Notes: generated by a model not told the origin, from the letters alone. Counted from the stretch's first letter, positions 1 through 12,525 are shown. The stretch: 64,000 nucleotides of DNA from Neoceratodus forsteri (GCA_016271365.2 CM057455.1:1562186501-1562250500), one strand, 5' to 3'. A program made the numbers and translations.

Positions 1-999
1 GATGCCACTACTTGGGAGAATATTTCCCCACTTAAAGTTGACTTTCACTATCGTTTAGTGTTTGCTTGTGCACATGAGCAAAGCAAGCATATTGTTACTG
101 TAGGGGGCTATGTAAGTGTATACTGTATAAGCCAATTGATGTAGACATGCAGGAAGCTTGCCTCTCAAATGCCAATGCTGAGAAGGCTGATGATGACAGT
201 GTCCACTGGTTGATGGGCGTAAACTTCTTGTGGTTCAAAGGTTAAAAACTCACCAATCATATTGTTTTTCTGCCAGTTAGCCAGCTAGCAGATATCAGGC
301 TTTGAAGATAAATATCAGGATTCACACTGTGTGTATGTCTTTGTGTGTGTGTGTCTGTCTGTCTCCCAGTTGCAGACGGGAAGTACCTATTTGAAAGCAT
401 TAAAAAGAGTTAGAGAAAAACGGCATGCAAAATGCAAATATAATACCTCCAAATATGTTTGCAGCATGTCAATAATGAGCAGAAAGCACCAGTAATAGTT
501 GATCTAAATTACATATTGTGTATGTTTCCTTTATTTAGCCTCTGGCACCAGTTGGATACCTTTTAGAAATGTAAGAGTTGGACACAATTCAATTTATCAT
601 TCAAATATTTTTGCAATCCTTTTTTTCCCATATGGACATTATCCTCCTGCCCCTCCCCATGAGCTTCATTCTGTGCTTGATCATCAGACCTTTCACCCCA
701 CCTCCCCCTTGTTGTACAAGTTGGTGCCATGGATGGCGGTGATGCAGTGCCTTTGGAGTCACAGCATCATCCAGCAGACAGGGGATCCTTTCTGCCCATT
801 ACTCACCCTGAGGTAGAGCTGGCAGTGTGCAATGGTGCACACATAGACCGTGAAGATGGTACACGCTTTCAGTGCCTGACTCCGACTCTCAATTCTTGTG
901 ACCACTGCTGAGCTACCTACCCTCCACTAAGTGGCAGGCAAGTAGCAGTGCACAATACCCCTGCCCCAAAGCAGGAGATCTGTAGATGGATGCTAAATC

Positions 1000-1240
1000 C
1001 TCCTTCTTCTACCAGCCCCCGAATGACCTTGTCCCATTTCCAAACCCATTTTGCCGGTGTGGTGGGAGGTAAGGTGTCTAGCTCCTAAGCACTCCAAGCC
1101 ACTGGGCTGGCTCCAGACTTACTGCAACTCTGATTTTCTTAGACAAAATTGTTTGGGGTCCTGAGGGGGAACTAAACCTGCAACCTACTGTTTTACAGTT
1201 CTGTGCTATTACCCTCTTTACCATTCAGCCAGAACCATGT
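1000..1240 (-). mobile_element. tRNA-derived SINE head in copy A
   Basis: Read on the minus strand from about 1240, this carries a pol III A-box-like stretch (gctgaatggtaaagaggg) followed by a B-box-like stretch (gcaggtttagttcc). The same place in copy B (35215 leftwards) is better preserved, with 'tggcacagagg' and 'ggttcagttgcc'. The extent of the SINE body is uncertain. It is not a functional tRNA because no cloverleaf or anticodon arm can be drawn. Confidence 0.4.
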
Positions 1241-1265
1241 TTTTGAAATTCTTTACCCCTTTTTC

Positions 1266-1494
1266 TTTATTACTGAGGGATGTGGTATAAAAACAAGATT
1301 ACTGCCCTTGGACTTTATTAACTTGGGTTGCTTGTCTACACATGATGACATAATGCCCTGTTTATGACATCACAATGATCCCCAAAGCAACAGATTGGGA
1401 TGTCATACACAAAACTGTGACTGCAGAAGTAGATAAGCAGACAGAACAAATAAGGTAAATGTCCTGTTTTCATGCAAATGTCCATAGTAATAAA
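1266..1494. mobile_element. Foldback (long-TIR) element, family FB-1, copy 1
   Basis: Begins tttattactgag and ends in the inverted form agtaataaa. Inside, 'tgcttgtctac' on the left is mirrored by 'gtagataagca' on the right, and several tgatgtca/tgacatca boxes sit at the centre. The same architecture recurs at 2171-2405, 9310-9520 and 35255-35486, and weakly at 45283-45485. This indicates a small non-autonomous family with internally inverted arms. No coding capacity and no clear TSD were seen. Confidence 0.65.
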
Positions 1495-2170
1495 CAAATA
1501 AGGGTGTCAATTACAGAAAAGGGTGAAATATAAGGTCATTTGTGTCTAGATATTATATTTACATGGTTGTTCCAACAATATGAGGGGCTGTTTAAAGCCC
1601 TGTTACACTGTGAGCAGACGTTCAGCATTGACAAAAGCTTGCTTTAGAAATACCGCTTTTTACCCCCGAGCCACAGAGGGTGGTTTCCCTGACTTGTTAT
1701 GGAGTTTGTTTGGGCCCCCTACTCTGAGGCTACCTCCTAGCCCCCTCACCAACTCAGTGGTGCAGAACCTAAGAGCACCAGACAGGAGACAGTTATTTGC
1801 AAGCTTTGAGGATTTTTTCCAGATTTATCTCCACATGAACCCTTAATTCTGAACAGGCCAGCTTACCCATGCCTACATCAGCATCCCCTGTGGTAGGGGG
1901 TGAACCTCCATGGCCTGTCACATGGATCGCTGATGCAGTGGAAGCAGTACCAACCTATGTTGGTCAAGGAAGTGCTGCCACCAATAACATATTCAAACCT
2001 AACTGCCACCTCATTATTGAAATAGCAGCTGAATGCAATGCCACTGGGATATCACTGACTTTCACACACTGACCGCTGATGTCACAGTGGAAACATTGAT
2101 AAAACATGGACTGTAGGTACACTTCAGTTTATAATTCATATATTGTCTTTAGTTAGCATCCATTTTTTCA

Positions 2171-2405
2171 TTATAACTATGTACTGTACATAAACATGAA
2201 AACAGGATTGCTGTTCCCTAGGCTTCAACTGCTTGTCTACACCTTGCATCACAATCTTATCCTCATGGCATCAAAATGTGTTGTCACAGAAACAGTTATG
2301 ATGCCATAAATAGAGAACTATAATAGTAGGTATAGACAAACAGCTGGAGCAAACAAAGTCTAGGGGACAGTGATCATATTAGCATGTTCATGTGTGTAGT
2401 TATAA
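2171..2405. mobile_element. Foldback element FB-1, copy 2
   Basis: The left arm (ttataacta..., aaacatgaaaacaggattg, ctgcttgtctacacc) is the reverse complement of the right arm (ggtatagacaaacagctgg, tgatcatattagcatgttcatg, tagttataa). Imperfect arms of about 100 bp surround a short centre. It shares 'gcttgtctacacc' and the 'gatgcca/tggcatc' boxes with copy 1. No ORF. Confidence 0.65.
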
Positions 2406-2601
2406 AGAAAAAACAGATGGCAAATAAAGTAATATATGAAGTGTAAGCTAATATGTATCAGTAAATTACATCTGGACATATTACTTGCTCACCACAACAT
2501 CAAAATCAATAGGATTTCAGTATCTTTATCTCAGAAATATATATGTGAGGATATGTGTGTGTGTATTTATATATCTGTAATAGAGAAACTACTATATATA
2601 C

Positions 2602-2604
<3 letters not shown>

Positions 2605-2651
<47 letters not shown>
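2605..2651. repeat. (TA)n microsatellite
   Basis: About 23 uninterrupted TA units abut the left arm of the long hairpin at 2651-3040. Reading frames through it encode only Tyr-Ile repeats and are artefacts. Confidence 0.95.
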
Positions 2652-2657
<6 letters not shown>

Positions 2658-3040
2658 GATAAGACAAATCTGTGATCCCAGTCTCTGATTGGATAAATCC
2701 ATGACCATACATTATTCTAACAACATCTTTCATCCTCAGAACCTTCTGGACATTTTATAAGACAAAATAATCCACTACAGGGTGTGCAGTCCTGCTCTGA
2801 TATATGTACACCTTGGGTGCATTGTGAGGCACAAAACTGCAGGCAGAGTGTGTTCAACCTCCTAAGGCATGCATATATCAGAGCAGGACTGCATGCCCTG
2901 TAGTGGATTATTTTGTCTTATAAAATGTCCAGAAGGTTTTGAGGGATGAAAAGATGTTGTTGTGGAATAATGCATGGTCATGTGATTTGTTTCATCCAAT
3001 CAGGAGACTGGATTTTCACAGATTTGTCTTATCTATTTTA
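2651..3040. repeat. Very long inverted repeat (hairpin) of about 390 bp
   Basis: Left arm 2651-2815 and right arm 2868-3040 are reverse complements at high identity. Matching landmarks are taaaatagataagacaaat against atttgtcttatctatttta, gaaccttctggacatttta against taaaatgtccagaaggttt, and ctacagggtgtgcagtcctg against caggactgcatgccctgtag. The loop is about 50 nt. The arms are flanked by TA repeats on both sides. The 'cagggtgtgcag' box and the loop words 'gggtgcattgtga' are shared with the hairpin at 34274-34418, so the two are related. Confidence 0.9.
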
Positions 3041-3079
3041 TAAATATATATATGTGTGTATATATGTTTATCTGTCTAC

Positions 3080-3136
<57 letters not shown>
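3080..3136. repeat. (CTAT)n microsatellite
   Basis: About 14 tandem CTAT tetranucleotides immediately follow the TA/TG-rich right flank of the long hairpin. The sequence repeats perfectly. Confidence 0.95.
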
Positions 3137-4299
<1,163 letters not shown>

Positions 4300-4382
4300 A
4301 AAGATTCAATAGCTTGCAGTACATGTTAAAGCTTTTATTAGATCTGACTAGATGTATCATTCAGAACTTCTGTTAGGATGCA

Positions 4383-4863
4383 TCTATGAGCCATATTCCC
4401 CCACACCGGAATTCTTTTCTCATCTTATTGCCCTACTTGCCCCATATGTACATATTCCAATGCTACTTGCAGCAGACTAGAATGTCACCCTTACCTCTGA
4501 TCTAGATAGGTTACACTGTCATTCTGCCAGACTTTCCCCTACCCAAGTAGCCCTACACAAGTTAATTGCAATGGGGGGATTGTGTGACCCATGGAGGGTG
4601 TTACACCTGACCATGCAAGATTTTACATTTTACTCCTTGGTCCATAAATCGTACTCCCGTATTGATTTTTTCTTGATCAGTATTAACTCCCTGCCTGGAG
4701 TTATTTATAGTGGAATCTCAGCCCGGGTTATATCAGAGCATTCTCCTGTATGGCTTGAGTTTACCTCTGCTCCTAATGTTGAGAGGCACCATATCTGGAA
4801 ATTAAATACACAACTCTTGAAGGACCTCCAAATATTATCCAGTATTAAAGATTTCATTAACTG
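4383..4863 (+). pseudogene. L1 ORF2 endonuclease fragment
   Basis: Across frames the translation shows YxPTPEFFSHLIALL, then DLDRL, then GGLCDPWRVLH and DFTFYSLVHKSYSRIDFFL, ending ISARVISEHSPVW. These correspond to the second half of the apurinic endonuclease-like domain that nicks target DNA in L1 elements. The final SDH catalytic triplet has become SEH. Stop codons and a frame change near 4480-4560 break the frame. The best open piece starts at 4571. It is cut off upstream by 5' truncation, and it is joined downstream to the RT after a deletion of the EN-RT linker and RT fingers. It is non-functional. Confidence 0.85.
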
Positions 4864-4923
4864 ATATAAGGAACAGAATAACGGTTCTATTCCTGATTTT
4901 GATAAGATCTGGGGCTCCCTCAA

Positions 4924-6879
4924 ATGCTCCCTGAGATTAAAATGCTGTACTCTAACCCCAAATCAGAAGTATATTGCAATGGTGTGTTATCTACGGGTTT
5001 TTCTCTATTCTCAGGTACCCAACAGGGATGCCCCTTATCACCCATGTTATTCAACCTCTACATGGAACCTCTGGTTTATTTTTTGAAAACATCCCCTCAG
5101 ATATCAGGCATCCAAGTGGGGACCTTTGATTTTAGAATCTCGGTGTACGCAGATGATATTCTGCTCCATCTATCAAACCTACATCTGTCTCTGCAAGAGG
5201 TACTCCGCATTATTTTCAAATTCGGAAGGCTTTTAGGCTATAAGCTTAATGTAGGAAAAACCACTGTTATGCCCCTGAACCCTGTAACTATTCCCGCTGA
5301 TTATGCCCACCTGGGGTTAACCTGGGTGAAAAGTATGAAGTACCTCGACATTCACCTGTCTCAGAATTTAGCACTAATGAAGCAATTTAACCTTAATAAA
5401 ATTGCTGAGTCTATCAGATGTGACTTTGAAAGATGGAACCACCTACCTGTATCCCTACAAGCACACATTAGTATAATTAAAATAAATGTGCTCCCCCAGG
5501 TATTCTATCCTTTGAATATGTTAAACCTTTTTTTCCCCGTAGCTGGTTTCAACGTCTGCACTCTGCTATATCCAACTTTATCTGGAAGGGTAAAAAAAAA
5601 CAGAAAGCTTACATCAAGTTAGGAGCCCCGAAGCACCTAGAAGGACTCAAACTCAAACTCAAACTTCCCAACTTTTTTCACTATTACTTAGCTAGTCACC
5701 TTTCCAAATAAGCAAAATGGGCCGTGGACTCCTCCAGAATCCTCCTATACTCCAATATGGCTACTAGTTGAATTGCAGCAGATCCACTCTTTAAATCTCT
5801 CCCTTGCAAGCCTTTTTTTTGTACTTCCTAGAAACTCCCAATGGCCCTCAAAGGGTCTGTAATACACACTTCTCTATGAGTACATGTTCAATTGTGCAGA
5901 GCTATGAAGTATAACAATGCAAAAGACATTTCCCAGCAACTTTGTGGGAATTTAAATTTCAAAATTGGGGGCATGCTGCTATCCAACTTGAGCCACCCGG
6001 AGTTAACTGGTAAAAAGGTCTCTGAACTTTTGGGGGGAGGGGTAGATTCTTAATAGCAGAGAGATATTGGATCTCCTGCATATTCCCATAAATCATATTT
6101 TCAAGGTATTCCAACTGTGGCACTTGTTGGTCACTTGCTTTGGGCAGAGTAGATGGACCATTGACCAAGGAGACTTCATTTCCCAGGCTATATCACTAGC
6201 CTCACAGCCGCATGCTGTTTCCCACCTAGTTCCCCTTTTGTTTGATCGTAATTGCCCAGGGGTCACAGGCGAATCCCAATACTGGGTAGCCAACTTCGCC
6301 AAAGCCCCTGTTAAGTGGGATGTCCTCTGGCTGAATATGCATCATTTTGTCTGTAACGATAAACTACGTCTCATGCAGTTTTACATTTTATACAACATAT
6401 ACCTTGCTCCTTGTTACCTGTACAGGATGGGCAGGCTCCCCAGTAGTCAAATGCACGAGGTGCGGTCTTGCGGAAGGGAACCTTCTTCACATTCTCTGGG
6501 AATGTCCCAAGGTTACACCCCTTTAGGAGAGAATTAAGCTAGACCTAGATCCCCTTTTAGGTTTACAGGATTATTTCAAGCCTGAAATCTGCATTTTGGG
6601 AGATATGGCTGATATTCTGGTTAAAGAGAGAAGATTCCAGATTTTACTTATATCTCTGTCTGATAAAAAGTTAATATTACTCCATTGGCTTGACCAACAG
6701 GCTGTAACCTTCTCAGAGTTGCTGAATGAAATCTTGTTTAACCTTAGAGTGGAAAAAATGATTGCCAGCATTAGGAATCGGCCTTCGTCTTACATCAAAA
6801 AATGGAGCAGGTTGGAAGCTCTTCTTACTGTCCTGCATGCATTACCTAGTGGAGTAAGAGACAGAAACCAGGCCTGAAC
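4924..6879 (+). pseudogene. L1 ORF2 reverse transcriptase and C-terminal fragment
   Basis: 4924-5622 encodes about 232 residues including GTQQGCPLSPMLFNLYMEPL (RT motif 4) and VYADDILLHL (catalytic YADD, intact). These are followed by the palm/thumb segment ending ISIIKINVLPQVFYPLN. Beyond 5622 the homology continues through several frameshifts. A C-terminal cysteine-histidine motif reads KCTRCG...NLLHILWECP near 6455-6510, and the terminal segment in 6596-6877 contains RRFQILLISLSDKK and NRPSSYIKKWSRL. In L1 this protein nicks target DNA and copies the element RNA into it. Here the fingers subdomain is missing and the frame is broken, so it is dead. Confidence 0.88.
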
Positions 6880-7016
6880 CTTTCCAAGTCAAATGGCTAC
6901 ATAGGGCTGGGTATCAATTTCATTACCGTACAAATGGATATGTATAAGTCTCTCAGCTGGAGTAAGTAGGGATGTAGAACTGCTTTTGCTTATCGCAATA
7001 TCGCCCCTTGTTTCCG

Positions 7017-7093
7017 GGAAGGAAGGAGGGGTATGTAGAGGAGGGAAGGAGGGAGGAGGGAGGGATGGTAGGGATAGGGTGGGTGGGGGAGGT
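7017..7093 (+). other. Polypurine G-run tract in the L1 3' UTR
   Basis: Many closely spaced GGG/GGGG runs (ggaaggaagg, gagggaggaggg, ggtgggtgggggagg) lie between the ORF2 stop and the poly(A) signal. Mammalian L1 3' UTRs are known to carry comparable polypurine tracts that fold into G-quadruplexes. The tract is directly visible. Any function here is inference. Confidence 0.75.
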
Positions 7094-7248
7094 TTTATAT
7101 TATTAATTAAAATGTGTTGCAATTGTATTTACCTGTATAGTACAGGAAGTACATGTTGCCTTGTATAATCCTATGTTTACTTAGTTCTGGTCTGGTGTGA
7201 AACTTTCTGACTTAATGTTTTCTCTATGTACTCAGTTTTTTCCTGCAC

Positions 7249-7254
7249 AATAAA
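7249..7254 (+). terminator. L1 polyadenylation signal AATAAA
   Basis: AATAAA lies about 15 nt before the A-rich tail that abuts the 3' TSD at 7283. Confidence 0.85.
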
Positions 7255-7298
7255 GTACGTTAAATTTAAAAAAAAGAAAAAAAGATCTGACCAGATGT

Positions 7299-9309
7299 TT
7301 GCCGGCCCTGCTGTTTTCCCGAGGCTGACTATAGTCCTCTGGAACTGCACTTAACCCAGGGAGGAAAGCAGGGCTAGCGAATAAAAGATCAGACCTTATA
7401 AAAACTGTAATAAGCACTACAGGCTATTAAATCTCCCACTGCTACAGCCATCTCTGATGTTAGCTGCAGGGCATTCTGGGATTTGTAGTTATAGAAAATG
7501 TCAGCTTGCAACTCAACAAAAACAGTCTGATACAATGTGCTATACTGCAGTAAACAGTAAGTAAAAAAACATGTTTCTGCACACAAAAGTGCAAATTAGG
7601 ACCAGTTCCACGCATGGATGTGGGGCTCTTAGTGCTGACTATCCACCTTTTAGAAAGCATGCACATCTACATGTAACCCCACTATTACCCGGGGTTACTA
7701 GAACCCTAGTAAGACTTAGTGGCAGGCAAGAACAGACAGCTAGTGAAACTCCAGTTAAATGGATTTCACTATGTTCTGCTCTGTTTTCAGTCTCTGCTGA
7801 GCTGGAGCTATGACATCATTTAGAACTGTCGCAGCTGCATAAGCCATACTGGAATGTTGCAGCTGGAGGTTAGAGTAGAACGTTGGGGATTTTGAAGTGA
7901 GTTCAGTAGAGTCTGTTGCAGTCTGTAATAGAGGTGCTCTGCTGTAAGCAGGTCCTCAGAGCTCTAAGCTCTGTCGAAGAGCTATTTTTTGGTATAGGTG
8001 TGTGTTCTCACCTGAAGAGGAACACAACAAGAGCACATTGAAGTGGTAGAGACCGCTTTCAGTGGTTCAGGGCCCCATCCCTGTGGGGATGGGGGGAAGG
8101 AATCAGCCTGCTTCCAGGGGCAACCCCCCGGTCTGGCTAGGGAGAAAAGAAGCTGCCTGAGTTAAATTCGTGCTGAGGCACCAGAAGTTCTGGATGAGAT
8201 TTCTTTGAGGAGAAAACGCCTGAGGGGCACCTGCAACCAAGGGGTGAGTTCGCTCTGCTAAAGGGCCAGTTGTTTTCACCTGAAACAAGATAAAACTAAA
8301 GTGATTGTTATTGTAGGGTCAGGAAAAGACAGCCAAGTACAGTTTGGAAGATGTGGGGATGGACTGCTTAACTCTGTGGGGGGTCTAGAGTAATGAACAC
8401 AGCCACTTATTAAGTATGTTCAAGTTCAGCACAAATGGGATGTAAAGACAGTAGATTGAATGTGAATACATTTAAAAATAATCTACACAGCAAAGTGTTT
8501 TAAAGGATGAGGTATTACAGTCCAGAGAAATGGTCGGGTATGAATTATGGGAGCGAGAGGTGTGAGACCCCCTCATCAGTAGTAACCAAATTCACCTGTA
8601 TGGGTTTGCTCTGGGACACCTGTTGCTTTCTCCCAAGTACTTGGCCAGTGCCTGAGAAAGGTACCCAGAAGTGGGATTGATGAGGAAGATTCCCTGAAGG
8701 AGCAGAAGTGCTCATAGGTGGTTTAGGGAGCCACCAGTAAATGTTTCCATGCTATATGGAAAGTGTCCAAGTGGCTGGCAAGGGAGCTGAGCCAGGGAAA
8801 ACCCAGAGCAGAGTACAAGTGTGGGCTGTGTGCCCAGTGTGTTTCAAAGCCTGCGGGCTAAAGTGAAAGTGGATGTGTTCTGATCTCCATAAATCTGCAT
8901 TACCAGGAGTGTAGCCCCGTGGGGGTCCATCTATGCTTTGTTTATTCTGTTGGATGTGAATAAAAGCCACACTTTAGAATCCCACTTCTGGTATTGGACA
9001 TTACAGTTATTGCTTCCTTTGTCCAGAGTTACTTGAGTGTCCCTGTTGCAGAGTAGCCAAATCTAGCCAGTGCCAAGTGACATATTCCTCCCGAACCCAG
9101 CCCACCCGGTAGAGCTGTCAAGATGGAAATGGCATACCTGGGTAGGAGTTATATACATCTCTCCACTGCTGATGTGATTCAGTAGAGGTGAAAGTATAGC
9201 AGACTCTTTAAAGAGCCCCTGATGACGTTGTGACAGTTTGAAAAAATAATGTTTAGACACAGTTTAGCTTACATTTAATATTTTTTTCTGCTGTAATCAT
9301 CTGTATTTC
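7299..9309. other. Anonymous sequence, possible decayed LTR-like unit
   Basis: No protein similarity is recognised. 7790-9050 has a GC-richer composition with 'ggtgagt' donor-like words near 8243. An AATAAA at 8959-8964 is followed by 'aatcccacttctggtattgg', words that often sit near LTR/primer-site junctions. I found no paired LTR, TG..CA ends or gag/pol motifs, so this stays unassigned. Confidence 0.35.
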
Positions 9310-9520
9310 TTTAATAACAAGGACATTTGTAAGAGAGAAAAAAACATCTGTGTCCTATCTGCATGGCCGCTTTTCTACACTTCATCACAATTTGTTGATG
9401 ACATCATTGTTGCTGTGGAGAAAATGATGATGTCAGAAACAGAGAATTATGATGTCAGGTGTAAACAAGCAGTCAAAACAGATAAAATCTTGTTTTCATA
9501 CCACTGTCCTCAGTAATGCA
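9310..9520. mobile_element. Foldback element FB-1, copy 3
   Basis: The right half (tgatgtcagaaacagagaattatgatgtca, tgtaaacaagcag, atcttgttttcatacc, gtcctcagtaatg) is nearly the reverse complement of the family left arm. The left half is more eroded (ttaataacaaggacat, cttttctacacttcatcac). Several TGATGTCA boxes lie at the centre. Confidence 0.6.
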
Positions 9521-9825
9521 GGAAAAGGAAAACAATTACAGAAAATATATGACATCTAAACTGGATTGTGTTGAAAACTTACATTTTTCCAAAATGTCCT
9601 AATGGTGTCAAGGGGCTCTTCACCAGGAGCCATAGGGAGGCTTCTCCATGAAGCTTTAGTTAAAAGGTTTTGAAGTCCTTGCCCACTATCCCGTGAACCA
9701 TTTTTAGTCTATTACCCACATGTATCTAGTTCGGCCGATCGAACTTTATTTGGCAACATTTTCTATGTAGGCTGTTGGTTAACTAGAATCTGCAACGTAT
9801 CCAGTAGGTAGGGAAATGGGCAGAC

Positions 9826-9893
9826 TGGGTGGGCCAAGTGGTCCTTATCTGCCGTCAAAGTCTATGTTTCTATGTTTCTATGTTAATTCATAC
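9826..9893 (+). mobile_element. CR1-like 3' terminal tail
   Basis: Reads gggcagactgggtgggccaa, then gtggtccttatctgccgtca, then a tandem ctatgttt tail. This matches the 3' end of the CR1 at 36201 (read in reverse), which has ggcccatccagtctgccca and ctatgtttctaggtttctat. Only the 3' end is recognisable. The upstream 9600-9825 may be part of it. Confidence 0.65.
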
Positions 9894-10105
9894 AAATACT
9901 ATGTTTATGTGAATTTTAAATGGATGTATGAAATATTGTTAATTATGAAATGGGTAAGAGAAATAACTATACTGTGATTGGTGGAATCTAGTCACATGTC
10001 CATACTGTTATCCCAGCACAACAGCACAGGTCAGAAATGCTTAACTTTCTGAACCTCATTATGTGGTTCTAAAATAAAAAAAAAATGAAACAATTTTATA
10101 ATCAT

Positions 10106-10244
10106 AAAGAGGCATTCTAGGGTGTGCATAATTGAGGGATAACGGCACTTCTTGAGTGTGTAAAGCCCTCAGCTTTGCCTCGGGCTTCACTTCCCAATGT
10201 GTGCATTTCTCCCACAGTAATGCACACCCTGTCATGCCCTTTTT
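10106..10244. repeat. Foldback hairpin with agggtgtgcat tips
   Basis: The left end aaagaggcattctagggtgtgcat pairs with the right end atgcacaccctgtcatgccctttt. An inner gtgtaaagccc pairs with gggcttcac. The total is about 139 bp. The tip box is shared with the hairpins at 2651, 34274 and 43194. Confidence 0.75.
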
Positions 10245-12249
10245 GCTTAAATGGTCAATTGATGGCCCCCCAATTGCTACCTAGGTTTGCGAGTAGTCTG
10301 AGGTCACCAAGTTAGGACATAGGCTGTGTTGTGGTAGCAGTCTTGCAGCATTGGGCCTTGTCCTCAGAGGTCTTATAGCAGGTACTGGCACCACCGTGAT
10401 CCTGGTGTCTGGATCATGGAGCTTTTATTCTACTGCATGGGTACACTGTATATGCATGAGTCCAGCAAGCGACAGTGCTGAGAACATGTAAGGAGGACGA
10501 ATCTAGGGAGAGAGCAAGGGAGAAAAATCCCTCTACTTACTGAGGTTGATGGCTGCCAGCATGTCTGGGTTCCATGCCATTCAGTACCAATACCCGCAAC
10601 TGGATGTAGATCTTGGCATGTGGAGGATGGCACTCCCCAGACCCCTTGTCATAGAGGGAAGATCCATGAGATAATGCAGCAGTAGGGTTAGCGGAGGATG
10701 GGGCTGGATTGTAACTGGAGACAGCCCAAAGGCATGGTGAAAGTGGAGGGGATATAAATCTGTATAGAAAACAGGTCCATGTAACACATCCCCAGGATGC
10801 AGCTGGAAACAAGCTATCAAAACACAATACACCTTTCTTGGTCACAAATTACAAATAAAATAAATAAATATTGAAACTTACAGTATTGCTCTGCTGAGCA
10901 CATGGTACTGACTGGACCAGCGTTATTCTGTGCCCCTGAATGCTCTACAATAGAAGCCTTATATACAGCATGCTAAATATTCCAAATTTAAAGGAGTCCT
11001 AGTTCGTTCTACTGGTACAGTTTTGCTTTAAACTTTCAAGCAATATTAATATGCTGGTACCAGCAACACACACCAGATTTGTCACTTTGACTAATATTTA
11101 AATTAGGTATCAGTGGGAAAAGCAGGTGAGTATGTTTCGACCCTCTGGCCTTCTCCAGCTTATGAACATTAATCATTATGATAAATTTGGTGTGTGTTTG
11201 CTTGTGCAAAGTATCAAAATCTGTCTGTATTAAGCAAAGGTTGTAGAGTCACTCTCATTTAAATATATAATTAGGCAAGTTGGTATATATTCAAGGATTT
11301 TGCCCAGAATAGTTTTGGTGCAGAATTGCCAGTTTATGAAGGAGCAAACTATGCAGTTACTTATTGTCCTTGGTCAACATTCATGCTGTGGATGCCACTT
11401 CATTGCTCACCTACTGCAGTCCTTTGAAGAAATTCCCTTGTGCAGACTGTCACAGGTCTAACAACTATATGTAGCAGAGTGACTCCTGCTACCTGTTGAT
11501 ATAGTTCATGCTGGTGAGAGAATATTTTTTTTAAATAAAATGAAAGACTACCTTATGGACTAAGGATAAGCAATATGAGTCTATGCTGAGTCACCCAGCT
11601 ACAAGTCCCAAGCCCTGGTTGTCACAGCAGAGTCAATGGTGAGAGTATCTATATCAGACTCTCATGCTATGGGGCAGTTGGATATCTCCTGCCCTTACAT
11701 GACTACCTGCTTGTCTCCCAGGGAGAGCGAATCTTGGTCAGGAATATTGTACATGGCTCCAGAAAGGAGGTGGGAATCGTGCTTCTTGTGTGGTGCAGAA
11801 ATCTAATGTTGGGCATGGTGGTATCAAATGCCCAATCCTGTGTTGGTGAGTGTTGGACTGAATGTGATGGGTAGATTTAGTCCCAGTCTCTTTCTGTCCA
11901 GACAGAACAGTCTGATGATGAGTATTGAGGGTAAAAGCAAAATAACTCAACATGCCACCAACTACTTTGTCAGGGTGGTGTAAGTCTCACTGTACTCCTT
12001 TTCTTCTGACACATAAATGGTTTGCTTGGATTTAATGGTTCTAGTTATGATTATATCTTTTAAACATCTTACATTATTCTGACTTTCCTTCCTGTGCAGC
12101 CCTACCCTGCTATGACTAAGTGGTCAGGAGACCATGAAACAATGGTGACATATTGGGTTGTTTTGCTGTTTCCCTCAATACTGATTAATAAATGTCTTAT
12201 GAACATAATTGGCTGGGTGAGTATTTACTCTGAAATAGATCTGTTTGCA
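10245..12249. other. Anonymous sequence, no gene recognised
   Basis: Short ORFs (10430-10845 and 11738-11953, both minus) have no recognisable domain and no conserved-looking splice context. No repeats beyond short A-rich tracts were identified. Confidence 0.55.
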
Positions 12250-12525
12250 TAGTGGGTTTATCGTCCATCGTGGAGGTCATGAGGGTAATAGTAGCCCTCC
12301 CAACTGTACAGGCGGACCCCCGCGCTATACAAGCAGCTCCTGTGGTCCATCATGGAGGTCGTGAGGGTAGCCAAGTAGCCCTCCCCCGAACTGGAGCATG
12401 GACCCCCCCTGAGCTATTGCAAGCAGCTCCTGTGGTCCATCTTGGAGGTTGTGAGGGTAGTCAAGTAGCCCTCCGCTTGAACCGGAGTGCGGACCCCTCC
12501 CCCGAGCTATCGCAAGCAGGTACGG
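12250..12525 (+). repeat. 5' tandem array, type-1 units of about 88 bp (x3)
   Basis: Units begin near 12250, 12338 and 12427 and share 'ctcctgtggtccatcatgga', 'ggtcgtgagggtagccaagt', 'agccctccccc' and 'gagctattgcaagcag'. A fourth copy lies at 13127-13215, and both the third and fourth are followed by the same 'cacagctgaactctctcaac'. Tandem monomers at a LINE 5' end are commonly promoter units. The ORF through them (12252-12617) is a repeat artefact. 'ccatcttgga' in unit 3 resembles a YY1 site, though this is weak. Confidence 0.75.

Larger units (their letters stand above)
59..1700. repeat. Long dispersed repeat, copy A
   Basis: This stretch aligns colinearly with 32183-35650. Shared landmarks are 'aggaagcttgcct' (151 and 32278), 'gccagtt/caat..agccag' near 270, 'gcatgcaaaatgcaaatata' near 423, and 'accagttggata' near 550. 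Further matches run to a polymorphic TG tract, a tRNA-like SINE head and a foldback element. Identity is roughly 80% by eye, so the two copies are old. No reading frame in it resembles a protein, and the ORF at 729-911 is not supported. Copy B has an additional 1.85 kb near the position equivalent to 450. What kind of element this is remains unknown: it could be an old segmental duplication or a large non-autonomous transposon. Confidence 0.7.
4356..7282 (+). mobile_element. 5'-truncated L1 retrotransposon with TSDs
   Basis: Contains the C-terminal part of an L1-type endonuclease, an internally deleted reverse transcriptase, the C-terminal HxxxxxWECP segment, a polypurine-rich 3' UTR, AATAAA at 7249-7254 and an A-rich tail at 7267-7282. 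The flanking target-site duplications are agatctgactagatgt (4340-4355) and agatctgaccagatgt (7283-7298), 15 of 16 identical. This fixes both boundaries and shows integration by target-primed reverse transcription. It belongs to the same clade as the L1 at 55-61 kb but is a clearly different, older family. Confidence 0.92.

Noticed and set aside
7790..9050. LTR retrotransposon or solo LTR
   Set aside because: AATAAA and a 'cccacttctggta' word are present, but no second LTR, TG..CA ends, TSD or gag/pol motifs could be found.
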